DNA of 49,858 bases from Campylobacterota bacterium (GCA_013607665.1 VCAX01000003.1:1-49858); one strand, 5' to 3'; shown: positions 31,088 to 41,107, counted from the first letter of the stretch. Notes: generated by a model from the sequence alone, not told the origin. Made by a program: numbers and translations.

Positions 31088-31559
31088 CCTTCTCTTTCAA
31101 AAATGAAATAAGATATTTTTCACTTGCCTCAATCCCTTGTGACTTTTCAATTTCCAAAAGTTTTGCATACAAATCTGCAATGATCTCTATTACATGGCGT
31201 GAGATCTTCTTTCTTGAAGCGTGATAACCGATGATTTTTCCGGTATCTGTATCTTTACGAATCTCAAACTCTGTAAAGATCCAGTAGTATCTGCCATCTT
31301 TTGCCAGATTTTTTACAACGGCATTGATGTTTTTTCCGGCGCCTATGGTCTCCCAAAGCAGCTTAAAGACGACCTTTGGCATATCGGGATGACGCACAAT
31401 GGAGTGCGGTTTGCCAATAAGTTCCTCTTCGCTGTATCCTGAGACCTCCTGAAAGTAGTCATTTGCATATGTAATCTTACCTTTTTCATCCGTTTCACTT
31501 ACAATATAACGCTTTGGGTCTAATACTATCTCTTCATCAATCGGTGTCGGTTTTGTCAT
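31035..31559 (-). CDS. Aer-like stand-alone PAS domain protein
   Basis: YIVSETDEKGKITYANDYFQEVSGYSEEELIGKPHSIVRHPDMPKVVF; no kinase or methyl-accepting domain. Confidence 0.88.
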   Translation of the reverse strand: MTKPTPIDEEIVLDPKRYIVSETDEKGKITYANDYFQEVSGYSEEELIGKPHSIVRHPDMPKVVFKLLWETIGAGKNINAVVKNLAKDGRYYWIFTEFEIRKDTDTGKIIGYHASRKKISRHVIEIIADLYAKLLEIEKSQGIEASEKYLISFLKEKGDDIEFANIMEEIHKFY

Positions 31560-31568
31560 TTTATTCTC

Positions 31569-32039
31569 CTATAGGCTGTCATTAAGCCAGTTAATAAGCC
31601 CTCGGCTTACTTCTCGAAAACCAAAAATTCGCTTTCCGTTATGCAGCTTTGCAAACTCTTCAGCCTGCTTGTAAGAATCAAAGGGTACCAAATCATCACC
31701 TGCAGGTGACGTAACATCACTACCATAGACGTAAAAAGCTCCTTTTGCCTTCACACTTTTTGTAGTGGCATAGTCCGTTACATAGATATTTTTAAAATCG
31801 CTCTCACTTTTGATGTTAAATTCAGGCCATTTCCCTGGTCTGAAATAGAACTCAAACATGGATTTTGGTGATATAAAATATATCTCTTCGCCACTTGCAA
31901 GCTCTATCTTGGCAGCCCATTTTGGATACTTGTAAAGCTTCATATGCCGTACAAGTCCTGTTGTGTTTTTATCATAGTTTATTTCAGAAGAAAAAAGCAG
32001 AGTGACAACAAGTAACAGTAAAGTAGTTATTTTTTTCAT
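31569..32039 (-). CDS. NosL-domain protein without cysteines
   Basis: YFISPKSMFEFYFRP...AKGAFYVYGSDVTSPAGDDLVPFDSYKQAEEFAKLHNGKRIFGF; no Cys in the translation. Confidence 0.78.
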   Translation of the reverse strand: MKKITTLLLLVVTLLFSSEINYDKNTTGLVRHMKLYKYPKWAAKIELASGEEIYFISPKSMFEFYFRPGKWPEFNIKSESDFKNIYVTDYATTKSVKAKGAFYVYGSDVTSPAGDDLVPFDSYKQAEEFAKLHNGKRIFGFREVSRGLINWLNDSL

Positions 32040-32048
32040 ATTTATCTC

Positions 32049-32876
32049 CTAAACCAAATCTTTTTTCTCAAAAATTTTGTACCCAAAAAAAGCAAAAAGC
32101 AGCCCAAGCAGCAGTGGATATGCTATAGAGAGCAGTACAAAGGTACTTTGTGAAACAGAGTCCAAAATATAAAATGCCACAGGCCCCATCACTGTTAACT
32201 GTGGATCAAAAAGAGAAATAGCCGCAACACGAAAAATCTCCATAGGATTGATCAAACTGATAAAGATGATAATCCCTTCAGCAACACGCTGCTGCATCAT
32301 CAATGAAATAAGTGCTATATCTATAAAGGCAAGTAAAAATATCCAGATGAAAAAAGCAATGCCAAGTGCTACTTCAGATGATTTGACAAAAGAAGAGATA
32401 AAAAAAGCAATCCCCAAAAATGTTGCACTCATCGCAAAAAGGAGTCCTGTATATAAGAAGAAGATATTCCACGGAATAGCGGCACCCTTAAAAGCTCCAT
32501 AGATGACAGCGATAATCATCGCAAAAACTACCGGTAGATAGACTGTTATAAATCTTCCGATGATTTTTCCCCAATAATACTGCTTCAGTGAAATTGGAAA
32601 GGAGAGCATATACTCCAAAATATGGCTGTCTCTGTCTCCTGAAATCGAACGTACTGTCGTAATGAGTATAAAAATAGGCAAAATTACAATGGTAATTTGA
32701 ATATACATCAGAAGCAGTCGACTCAGACCGCTAAAACCCATCACCTGTGATTCAGTTACACCTGCTATAAAAAACAGAGCGATCAATCCGCCAAAAACCA
32801 AAGAGTAAACCAGAAACCATTTTGCCCGAATCGATTCTTTTAGATCCAGATAGGCTATTAAATATAAATTTTTCAT
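32049..32876 (-). CDS. nosY: NosY ABC transporter permease
   Basis: ABC-2 type permease; SISGDRDSHILEYMLSFPISLKQYYWGKIIGRF; beside nosF. Confidence 0.9.
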   Translation of the reverse strand: MKNLYLIAYLDLKESIRAKWFLVYSLVFGGLIALFFIAGVTESQVMGFSGLSRLLLMYIQITIVILPIFILITTVRSISGDRDSHILEYMLSFPISLKQYYWGKIIGRFITVYLPVVFAMIIAVIYGAFKGAAIPWNIFFLYTGLLFAMSATFLGIAFFISSFVKSSEVALGIAFFIWIFLLAFIDIALISLMMQQRVAEGIIIFISLINPMEIFRVAAISLFDPQLTVMGPVAFYILDSVSQSTFVLLSIAYPLLLGLLFAFFGYKIFEKKDLV

Positions 32877-33515
32877 CTACAACCTCTCATCGGAAACTAT
32901 CTTTCCCAAGTCCATATATATCTGTCTGTTGATGAGCTCTTTTACCTCTTCGAGTCTGTGTGTTACAAAGAGCAACACCTTCTCCTCTTCATTCTGCTTT
33001 AAAAGTCTGTAAAAATCATCTCGTGCTTTTGGATCAAGGTTTGCCGTCGGTTCATCATAAATGATAATATCACTCTCTTTTGCCAAAGAGATGGCAATAA
33101 GCAGTTTTTGCTTCATCCCGCCGCTTAGCTTGAAAAAAGATTTATTCAGATTCGTATTGATATCGAGCTTCATCTCATTTGCATAGTGCTTAATACGTTC
33201 TTTATCAACATTTGTACTCACGCAGATATACTGCAACAACTCTTCAATGCTAAGCTTGATTGGAGGCGGCAGCTGTGGAACAAAGCTGATATGTTTGAGT
33301 ACCGCAACACGCTGTTTTATAGGGTTGAGTCCATTAATGAGCACCTCTCCAGCATCTGGGTGATAATACCCCATAATAGAGCGGATAAGTGTAGTTTTTC
33401 CGGCTCCATTTGCACCCATCAAGGCGATAGATTCATTTTTATTAAATTCACAGTTGATATTCTCAAGTGAGATATGTGAACCAAACTTCTTTGTTACATT
33501 GTTTACTTTTATCAT
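32877..33515 (-). CDS. nosF: NosF ABC transporter ATP-binding protein
   Basis: GANGAGKTTLIRSIMGYYHPDAGEV; KLSGGMKQKLLIAISL; YDEPTANLDP. Confidence 0.92.
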   Translation of the reverse strand: MIKVNNVTKKFGSHISLENINCEFNKNESIALMGANGAGKTTLIRSIMGYYHPDAGEVLINGLNPIKQRVAVLKHISFVPQLPPPIKLSIEELLQYICVSTNVDKERIKHYANEMKLDINTNLNKSFFKLSGGMKQKLLIAISLAKESDIIIYDEPTANLDPKARDDFYRLLKQNEEEKVLLFVTHRLEEVKELINRQIYMDLGKIVSDERL

Positions 33516-33517
33516 AG

Positions 33518-34426
33518 CTACACCAAACTTTTGAGTCTAAAGTCAAAATTAAGAGCATCTTCATGGCATACATCGATGCAGCGTCCACAGAGCGTACAAT
33601 CTGCACCGGTAATATATTCACGAGTGATTCCCTCTTCTTCTCTTTGTTTATCATATTTCGCTTTTGTAATCTCTAGCACTTGATTCTCAAAACAGACATC
33701 GTGACAAACCATACAGTGGTCACAGTTATCATTCCATTCAACCCGCAGTGCTGAGATTTTTCCTATCATACCATAAGTTGTTCCTATAGGACAAATATAT
33801 GTACACCAGGCACGGCGTGAGAAAAATACCTCAAAAGCAAGCACGACAACGACCCAGATAAGTGTAAGACTCCAGCCATAGGCAATCGCTCTACTTAAAA
33901 TACCGACAACATTGAAAGTCTCAAATACCAAATAACCGCTTGTAAAAGAGAGAATGAGAAAAATAGCCCAAAAAGCATAACGAATACGATGATCGAACTT
34001 TCTATTTTTTATAATTTTTTTATGCACAAGCGTATCATGCCACTTTTCACCTATCTCACTCAAAATGCCGTATGGACAGACCCATGCACAGTATGTACGT
34101 CCTCCAACAAGAATATAGAATATAACGATTGTACTCACCCCGATTATAATATTGATATGCAGATGATGCTCCGCCATCAGCATCTCCAAGGTCGTAAAAG
34201 GATCAATCAGGTGAAATCCCAGAAAACGTGAGCCGCTCAGTGTTCCCTCAAGTGTCTGTATATCAATAGCAAACGATAAAAAGAAAAGCAGATGAATTGC
34301 AAACACAAGTATCCACCGCTTCATACGATAGCTCAAAACCGTTTTCCCATCTCTTGTTTTGTTGAAAAAAGTTGACCAGAAGGTAGTTCTTCTTATCGTT
34401 TCTCTATTGTTATACTTATCCATCAT
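33518..34426 (-). CDS. nosH: NosH/NapH-like membrane ferredoxin-type protein
   Basis: Multiple TM, CAWVCPYGILSEIG, CTYICPIGTTYG, CTLCGRCIDVCHEDAL. Confidence 0.88.
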   Translation of the reverse strand: MMDKYNNRETIRRTTFWSTFFNKTRDGKTVLSYRMKRWILVFAIHLLFFLSFAIDIQTLEGTLSGSRFLGFHLIDPFTTLEMLMAEHHLHINIIIGVSTIVIFYILVGGRTYCAWVCPYGILSEIGEKWHDTLVHKKIIKNRKFDHRIRYAFWAIFLILSFTSGYLVFETFNVVGILSRAIAYGWSLTLIWVVVVLAFEVFFSRRAWCTYICPIGTTYGMIGKISALRVEWNDNCDHCMVCHDVCFENQVLEITKAKYDKQREEEGITREYITGADCTLCGRCIDVCHEDALNFDFRLKSLV

Positions 34427-34444
34427 CTTATCCTATAATCTCTT

Positions 34445-34945
34445 TTATTGTTCGTTTTTCAGTGCCTCTGCACGCGCCGGGAACTCTCCTATCTCATCAG
34501 CAAACTTTCTCAAGTCATCTTTGGACATATGCAGCAGCAGTCCCTTCATAACCATATTTTCTTTACGACCTGATTTGAAATCTTCCAGTTTTTTATAGAG
34601 TACATCAGCACTTTGTCCAAAGAGTTTTGGTCCCATCAGTTTTTTCCCATACTGCATTCCGCTTCCATCAACACCATGGCATGAAGCACATTTACTTTTA
34701 TAGGCATCACTTACTTTAAAGCCTCCGATATTTCCAGCCTTCTCACGCAGCGCACTCAGCTCCTCAGCCTCTTTTTCTCTATCACTTTTCTCTTCAACTG
34801 TGGCAACCTGTGCAGCTGTTCTGTTACCAAGGTCTGCGATAACTTTACCATGCTCTCCACCATTATAAGCACCGCCGTTCATAGCTGTCCATGCCATCAG
34901 ACCAAAAATTATCAGTGTCAAAATCCCTACAATTATATTTTTCAT
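34445..34945 (-). CDS. nosC2: Monoheme cytochrome c
   Basis: CASCHGVDGSGMQYGKKLMGPKLFGQ; position as in epsilonproteobacterial nos clusters. Confidence 0.85.
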   Translation of the reverse strand: MKNIIVGILTLIIFGLMAWTAMNGGAYNGGEHGKVIADLGNRTAAQVATVEEKSDREKEAEELSALREKAGNIGGFKVSDAYKSKCASCHGVDGSGMQYGKKLMGPKLFGQSADVLYKKLEDFKSGRKENMVMKGLLLHMSKDDLRKFADEIGEFPARAEALKNEQ

Positions 34946-35559
34946 TATTTGTTCCTCATCTGTTTAATTTCTTTGTTAAAGTTGTATATCTCATTTGCCA
35001 TGCTTTTTATCTCTGCATCGCTCATCATATTGATAAGATCGTTCATCAAAGGATTTGACTTTTTACCGCTCTTAAAATCCTGAATCCTTCCATAGATATA
35101 ATCAGCATCTCTCTCCAAAAGTGATGGTCCGATAATGCCGTTTGCATAATCATTATGGCAAGGTGAACATCGCACGATAAAGTTCTTGCTCAGTTTTTTT
35201 ACAAGCATAGAGACCTTCACCTCTTCATAAGGAGAACGCACATGCATATTTGCATCGACGGCTGTTCGTGGGCGTACTCTGACAGAGGCATCTTTATTTG
35301 CCGGCTGTGCATTTTGATCATATTCGCTCTTCTCTCCATAATCATAATAGTATGAGCTTCCTTTTGTTTTGTCGCCGCTCTTTTGTTCTACCTTTATTGC
35401 ATGTGCATCACTGTTTTGGACTATCTCTATCTTTGGTGCAGCTGAGGCAGCCTGCGCTGCTTTTTGCTTTTGTGATTTTTCCTGCGAGTCATCACTACAT
35501 CCGCTAAAACCGACAATCAATATAAAAGACGATGCTAAATATAAACTCTTCATTTTCAT
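34945..35559 (-). CDS. nosC1: Monoheme cytochrome c lipoprotein
   Basis: Lipobox-like FSGC; CSPCHNDYANGIIGPSLLE. Confidence 0.85.
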   Translation of the reverse strand: MKMKSLYLASSFILIVGFSGCSDDSQEKSQKQKAAQAASAAPKIEIVQNSDAHAIKVEQKSGDKTKGSSYYYDYGEKSEYDQNAQPANKDASVRVRPRTAVDANMHVRSPYEEVKVSMLVKKLSKNFIVRCSPCHNDYANGIIGPSLLERDADYIYGRIQDFKSGKKSNPLMNDLINMMSDAEIKSMANEIYNFNKEIKQMRNK

Positions 35560-35562
35560 TTC

Positions 35563-36303
35563 CTATGCTTTATTATAATACTCTTCATACGTTACTCGTG
35601 GTTTTACGACAATAGATGGTGTCTGTGTCGGACATATCTCTTCACATGCACCACAACCGATACAACCATCATATATCTCCGGTCTGTTTCCACCACCACT
35701 ATCTCTTACCATAGAGATAGCACTCAGAGGATTTGGAACAGGACAGATATCTGCACAAAGTGTACACTCTTTTCCTTCATATCCACTCATGCGCTCAAGC
35801 AGTTGCAGCTCTAACTCTGTTACATTGTTGACAGATGCTGTAAACTCTTTCATCGGCTCAAGATAGTTATCCGGAACAGGAGTATTATTCATCGCCAAGC
35901 ATCTATCTGGGAACTCTAAAACAGCTATACCCATTTGAATATCTTCTGCTTTTTCACAGCTATGATCCAAAGCCCCGCTAGGGCATGCCAAAACACATGG
36001 TACGGCATTACATGCGTAACACCCTCGCTTTGTTGCATCAATATATGGCGTGCCGACACCATGCCCTTGGGCAATGTCTGCAAGTTCAATAGAGTGGTAA
36101 GGGCATACCTGAAGACACTGTCCACACTTTATGCAGAGTGCCAGGAACTCTTTTTCAGGCACTGCCCCAGGTGGTCGCAATCTATTTTCAGCATGCAGCA
36201 CATAAGGGCTAAATACAACACCGCCTCCTAACACAAGTCCCAGTATTCCTAAAGTAGAGTACTTGATAAACTCTCTTCTATCAGTTTGTACTTTTTTTGC
36301 CAT
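35563..36303 (-). CDS. nosG: NosG/NapG-like periplasmic Fe-S protein (Tat signal)
   Basis: DRREFIKYSTLGILGLVLGGG; several CxxCxxCxxxCP motifs. Confidence 0.9.
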   Translation of the reverse strand: MAKKVQTDRREFIKYSTLGILGLVLGGGVVFSPYVLHAENRLRPPGAVPEKEFLALCIKCGQCLQVCPYHSIELADIAQGHGVGTPYIDATKRGCYACNAVPCVLACPSGALDHSCEKAEDIQMGIAVLEFPDRCLAMNNTPVPDNYLEPMKEFTASVNNVTELELQLLERMSGYEGKECTLCADICPVPNPLSAISMVRDSGGGNRPEIYDGCIGCGACEEICPTQTPSIVVKPRVTYEEYYNKA

Positions 36304-36318
36304 ACTATCTTCCCTTCT

Positions 36319-37539
36319 TTAAAATATTTTACTCACGCGTGGTTTGTCATCTTCCATCAAAAAGAGCGGTTTTGTAAATGGTGCCAGTTTTGCTAAAAAG
36401 TTCAGCAAAGATATCACCGGTGAGCCATAAAAAAACTTTACATCCGAATTATACATCCATAACTGGTCTGCATACTGATAGACTTTATGTGGTGTATCAC
36501 CGATGCCGTCGTTATTTTTATCAAATCCTTCATAATTATCCCAGTAATTAAACGCTATCTCATTCTCATTTGTTTTTGAGCCTCTACTGTCATTGACAAT
36601 ATCTTCAATATTTCCTGCAATGATATTGTTCTTGATAATATTATTTTCACTCAGTGAGTGAAAATGTATCGCTTCTGAATTATATAAAATCTTATTGTTC
36701 TCTATCCAGTTATGCGTATCCGGTTCAAAAGGGCTTCTGTCAATGTAAATTCCCTGTGCACAGTATAAAACCGTATTATCTTTGATCGTAAAGTTTGAGG
36801 CATCTTTAAGTCCTATGCCCATTCCCGTTGCACCCTGAGAACTTTTAACGATATTACCTATTGCGATGGAGTCTTGTGAGTACATAAAGAAGATACCCAC
36901 AGAGTTTAACTCATAGGTGTTGTTTTTTATCAGGTTTTTCCCTGCATACATAAAATGCAGAGAGTATCTGTTGTGTTTGCCGTAATTATCGACTATCTCA
37001 TTGCCATGCGAATACCAAACAACCATATCGCGTGATTTTACCAAGGAGTTGGCTCTGATGATATTGTCATTTGAATACCATAGTCGAAGACCATCTCCAC
37101 GCAGACCAAGCGGCAGATCTTTTGAACTTATATAGTTATTAGCAACTAAGGAGTTATGTACCATCTGCATGTCAATTCCAAAAAGACAATCATCGATAGT
37201 ACAATGACTTATCTCACATTGTGAAGCATCGCTAAGAGAGATCGCAGCATCAACTTTTTCATGTCTGTTGCCACTGTTGATAATCTTTAGGTTCTTGAGA
37301 GTCACATATGAACTCGTCACTTTTATAACCGTACCTTTATTCTCACCATCAATGATAACCCCCTCATCTTTACCTATAATGGAGAGAGGCTTATCTATAA
37401 CGACAGAACCCTTATAAACTCCGGCAGGGAGTTTTAAGATCGAGCCTTGTGGCGCTTTGTCAATAGCATCTTGCAATAGATTATCTGCACTTAATGTTGT
37501 AACACTAAGAAGAAAAAATGCAAGTGCTAAAAATTTCAT
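36319..37539 (-). CDS. nosD: NosD periplasmic copper-binding/maturation protein
   Basis: Signal peptide MKFLALAFFLLSVTTLSA; beta-helix repeats; ORF-track start at 37593 moved to 37539, just after the nosB stop. Confidence 0.88.
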   Translation of the reverse strand: MKFLALAFFLLSVTTLSADNLLQDAIDKAPQGSILKLPAGVYKGSVVIDKPLSIIGKDEGVIIDGENKGTVIKVTSSYVTLKNLKIINSGNRHEKVDAAISLSDASQCEISHCTIDDCLFGIDMQMVHNSLVANNYISSKDLPLGLRGDGLRLWYSNDNIIRANSLVKSRDMVVWYSHGNEIVDNYGKHNRYSLHFMYAGKNLIKNNTYELNSVGIFFMYSQDSIAIGNIVKSSQGATGMGIGLKDASNFTIKDNTVLYCAQGIYIDRSPFEPDTHNWIENNKILYNSEAIHFHSLSENNIIKNNIIAGNIEDIVNDSRGSKTNENEIAFNYWDNYEGFDKNNDGIGDTPHKVYQYADQLWMYNSDVKFFYGSPVISLLNFLAKLAPFTKPLFLMEDDKPRVSKIF

Positions 37540-37540
37540 T

Positions 37541-38329
37541 TTATTTCTCTGCTTCCATCTCTTTAAATGCTTTTTGTTTTGCAAAAAATGCAAGAATACT
37601 AAGCAAACTGACCGCTACAAGCATATAAAAGCCAATTGTAGGATAGGAGTGCGTTGTAAACTGTGCAATTTTTCCATCTCCAAAAACAGTAGGCATAAAA
37701 GGTTTTATTTTAAAAGCTCCCCAATCATGCAAATTATGTCCAAACCAATAGAGCCAATAGGAGTAATCGGCTATAAAGATAAGCGGCAATGCAGCAGGAA
37801 TAAGCATAATATAGTTCAAATATTTTTTATCGTATGCAATGAAAAGAATAATCCCTAAAGAAAGAAATAAAAGTGCATAGATACCGATAGCACGTTCAAA
37901 ATGACCACCTACCCACATTGGATCCATTCCAACATAGTGGTTGATTGTATTCATCTCATGTACTTCTCCACTGTAACCGTCAAAATGGAAATAGACGGGA
38001 ATTCCCTGTGGAAAAGCCTCTTTTGGATAGTTAGGTGCTTCAAGAGAAACAGCCCAAATCGGCAGTGATGCTACACCAATCTCCGAGGCGCTCTCTATCA
38101 TCTTTTCTAAATCGTTATGAGCCTCTTTTGGTGTAGTGACACTCTTATATCTTCCTTGATTGTAAAGATTCCAAATTGTTTTGCTAAATGATGAGACCTC
38201 ATCAGCTTTTCCTGCATCTATTTTATTTAACGTTTCATGAAATGCAATCATTGGCAATGTAAATGAAAATGTTAAAATGAGCAGAGCTAAAGTAGCAAAA
38301 ATCTTAGCTTTGATTAAACTAGGGTGCAT
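37541..38329 (-). CDS. nosB: NosB-like membrane protein
   Basis: Multi-TM protein between nosZ and nosD, the epsilonproteobacterial nosB position. Confidence 0.78.
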   Translation of the reverse strand: MHPSLIKAKIFATLALLILTFSFTLPMIAFHETLNKIDAGKADEVSSFSKTIWNLYNQGRYKSVTTPKEAHNDLEKMIESASEIGVASLPIWAVSLEAPNYPKEAFPQGIPVYFHFDGYSGEVHEMNTINHYVGMDPMWVGGHFERAIGIYALLFLSLGIILFIAYDKKYLNYIMLIPAALPLIFIADYSYWLYWFGHNLHDWGAFKIKPFMPTVFGDGKIAQFTTHSYPTIGFYMLVAVSLLSILAFFAKQKAFKEMEAEK

Positions 38330-38433
38330 AGCGTTTCCTTCATATGAATTCTAAATAAAAATCTATTGTTATAATTAATTATAAAGTTAATTATAGACTG
38401 AACTTATTGTATCGAAAGTTTACATGAAAATTA

Positions 38434-38447
38434 ATGATATATATCAA
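38434..38447 (-). promoter_or_regulatory. FNR/DNR-type box upstream of nosB, with -10 TACAAT at 38411-38406
   Basis: Minus strand TTGAT-ATAT-ATCAT; centre 38440.5 is 29.5 bp from the first base of TACAAT (-41.5). Confidence 0.7.
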
Positions 38448-38462
38448 TGTATAATAGAAAAC

Positions 38463-38484
38463 GAGAGAGGAGAACTCCTCTCTC
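38463..38484 (-). terminator. Strong hairpin directly 3' of nosZ
   Basis: GAGAGAGGAG-AA-CTCCTCTCTC perfect 10-bp inverted repeat; weak downstream U-tract (CGTTTTCT). Confidence 0.55.
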
Positions 38485-38506
38485 AAAATGTAGAAGCTTA
38501 TTCCTC

Positions 38507-41107
38507 TTAGAATAAGTTAGCATTTTCATCGACCCATTTAAGGTATTCGATGATGTTTTTCGTCTCTTCTTCACTCATATGTTGATTAGGCATTTTTAGA
38601 TTAAAGTAATCAATCATACTTTTAACATATGGATCTTTATATTTAGATGCTGGGTTCATGATAAAATCTTTTACCCATTTTTCTGCATTTTCATGTCTCA
38701 TAAGAACACCTGTCAAGTCAGGACCAGATGACACTTTACCAATTACGTGACATCCACCACATCCACCTTCACCAAATGCTCTCTCACCAGCTGCTGCTGC
38801 AGGAGATTGCGGCGTTGCAACTTTTCTTACAAGAAGATCTTTCGCACGAATACCAACATCCGCAGTTTTAACCATGTACTGCCAGATCATATTTTCAAAC
38901 AGAACAGCTTTTTCATAATCACCGGCTTTTACAGCTGCATCAGATTTTTTCTTCTGCTCAGGAATTTTTCCATACTGATCAAGGGCATCTTCAACCAATG
39001 CTTTTACTGTTGGGTATTTTTCATAGTGATTCTCTTTTAAGAATTTCACTACCGATTGAATAACTGCATCTGTTGCATTATTTACTGCAACTGTTTTGTC
39101 ATATTCAGCTTTTAACTCAGCTTTTGACATTTTTTTCATTTTCAGTTTTTGTGCACTTACATATTTTTTATTAGGGTCTTTAACCATAAGGTAACCCATC
39201 ATCTCTAAGTGAAGTGCAGAACAGAACTCTGTACAGTAGTAAGGAAATACTCCCTCTATATCTGCTTTAAATTTCAACTCAGCAGTCTCACCTGGCTCGA
39301 GTGATGCATGAATATCGAAATTATCAACTGTAAAACCATGTGTCTCATCTTGTGCACGTTCAAGATTTGTCAAATAAATAGTTACAATATCACCTTTATT
39401 TACTGTAATTCTCTCAGGATTGATGTGAGATCTTACAAGTGTTGCATAAACAGTTACTTTGTTCCCTTTTCTAACGATTCTCTCTTGACCTGCTAAAGTT
39501 TTACCAACATGCGGTTTACCGGTTTTTGTATTTGTACCCATTTTATAGCGAACTGCAGGGTGAAGCTTACTTGCACGAATAGCTACTGCCTGGTGTGGCT
39601 CACCTAATGGTAACGGCATATCAACAAGGAGATCCATTTTTTTACCGCTTACATCGATCAACTGGTGATTTTGCGGATGTAATGGCCCAACAGGATCAAA
39701 TCTGTCAATTGCGAGTTTGTTTAAAGAGATGATATATTTCCCTTGTGGGTCAGCAGATTTTCCTTCCATTCCACAAAGGTGTCCAACGTTATAGTGAACA
39801 TTCTCTTTATCTAAAACTTTGAGTGTTTTATAGTTCCATTTTACGATTTGAGAATCAACGTAAAGAGAAGTATAAATTTCACCGTCAACATTTGAGTACT
39901 GGTTATGCAGTGGCCCAAGTCCCAACTCCACTTGACCATGAAGTGATTTTTTCATATCAAGAATTGGAATTCCATACGGATCTTTCCCAGCATACTCTTT
40001 GTTTTTAATAAGCTTTTTGATTTTACTCCATTTATAAACAGAAGCGTGTGTATCTAGCTTACCACAAACTGTAATATATTCACCATTTGGTGAAACATCA
40101 ACACCATGCGGTGATTTTGGCTCTGGAATTAAAAAAAGACAGTTATTTTTTACTGCTACGTCCATTGGAATCACTTTAATTCCATTGACCATTTTATAAT
40201 TCTTTTTATTTTTAGCGAGCTCAGCTAATTTTTTCCAGTTATATACATGCAAGAAGTCAGTATCATTTCTTGACATACCTGCTTCAAACGGAGGCATACC
40301 AACTTCGATACCACCTGTATACATTTCTGAGTTAAATGAGTTTGTAAATCCCCAACCATAAGATGCACCTTTACCTGCATCACTTAAATCCTGCATATAT
40401 GGAGGCAGTTCAAGCACAAAAGAGTCTTTTTCTTTAATGCGCCCTTTTTTACTGTCAAATTTCCATAGAGTTACACCACCACGATATGTCTCTTTGTACT
40501 CTTCGATTGGATGGTAGTTATTATCAAACGGGGCAGCATATTGACATGCTTCAATGATGTACTCAGAGTTAGGTGTAAAGAATGAACCACCATGTTCTGA
40601 TTTGAAAACAGGATTGACAACAATCTGTTTTGTCTCAAAGTCATGCAGGTCGATAATAGCAATACGAGGATTGGCTTTATCATTGATAGCTAACCATTTT
40701 CCGTCATATTTCCCATCTTTTTCAGATAGACCAGGGTGGTGCGTATCTCCCCAGTTTATTTCACGTCCGCGAATGTTACCCTGACGTAAAATCTTTTTAG
40801 AATCTTCATCGTATCCATATCCTTGCCATGGCTCTGGCGTAAATACAGCGATATACTTTAAAATTCTCATAGTTGGAACACCGTAAACAATTATCTGTCC
40901 ACTTTGTCCACCAGAACTAAATACAATAAACTCATCTCTTCCACCTGATGGTGTATAAGTTTTTGCAGCACGAATGACATCGTTTTCCGTAAGTCCCCTT
41001 GCTTTCATCACTTTTTGCAGTTCTCCCCCAATAGCAGCAGATGCAACTGTTGCCGCTAGAGACGTCCCAACAATAAGTGAAGTCAGCTTACTTAAATGAC
41101 TAGACAT
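38507..41107 (-). CDS. nosZ: Nitrous oxide reductase, clade II, with C-terminal cytochrome c domain
   Basis: CuA motif YYCTEFCSALHLEMMGYL; GEGGCGGCHVIG heme c motif; Sec-type signal peptide; AAGGAG before ATG at 41107 favours this start over 41122. Confidence 0.96.
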   Translation of the reverse strand: MSSHLSKLTSLIVGTSLAATVASAAIGGELQKVMKARGLTENDVIRAAKTYTPSGGRDEFIVFSSGGQSGQIIVYGVPTMRILKYIAVFTPEPWQGYGYDEDSKKILRQGNIRGREINWGDTHHPGLSEKDGKYDGKWLAINDKANPRIAIIDLHDFETKQIVVNPVFKSEHGGSFFTPNSEYIIEACQYAAPFDNNYHPIEEYKETYRGGVTLWKFDSKKGRIKEKDSFVLELPPYMQDLSDAGKGASYGWGFTNSFNSEMYTGGIEVGMPPFEAGMSRNDTDFLHVYNWKKLAELAKNKKNYKMVNGIKVIPMDVAVKNNCLFLIPEPKSPHGVDVSPNGEYITVCGKLDTHASVYKWSKIKKLIKNKEYAGKDPYGIPILDMKKSLHGQVELGLGPLHNQYSNVDGEIYTSLYVDSQIVKWNYKTLKVLDKENVHYNVGHLCGMEGKSADPQGKYIISLNKLAIDRFDPVGPLHPQNHQLIDVSGKKMDLLVDMPLPLGEPHQAVAIRASKLHPAVRYKMGTNTKTGKPHVGKTLAGQERIVRKGNKVTVYATLVRSHINPERITVNKGDIVTIYLTNLERAQDETHGFTVDNFDIHASLEPGETAELKFKADIEGVFPYYCTEFCSALHLEMMGYLMVKDPNKKYVSAQKLKMKKMSKAELKAEYDKTVAVNNATDAVIQSVVKFLKENHYEKYPTVKALVEDALDQYGKIPEQKKKSDAAVKAGDYEKAVLFENMIWQYMVKTADVGIRAKDLLVRKVATPQSPAAAAGERAFGEGGCGGCHVIGKVSSGPDLTGVLMRHENAEKWVKDFIMNPASKYKDPYVKSMIDYFNLKMPNQHMSEEETKNIIEYLKWVDENANLF

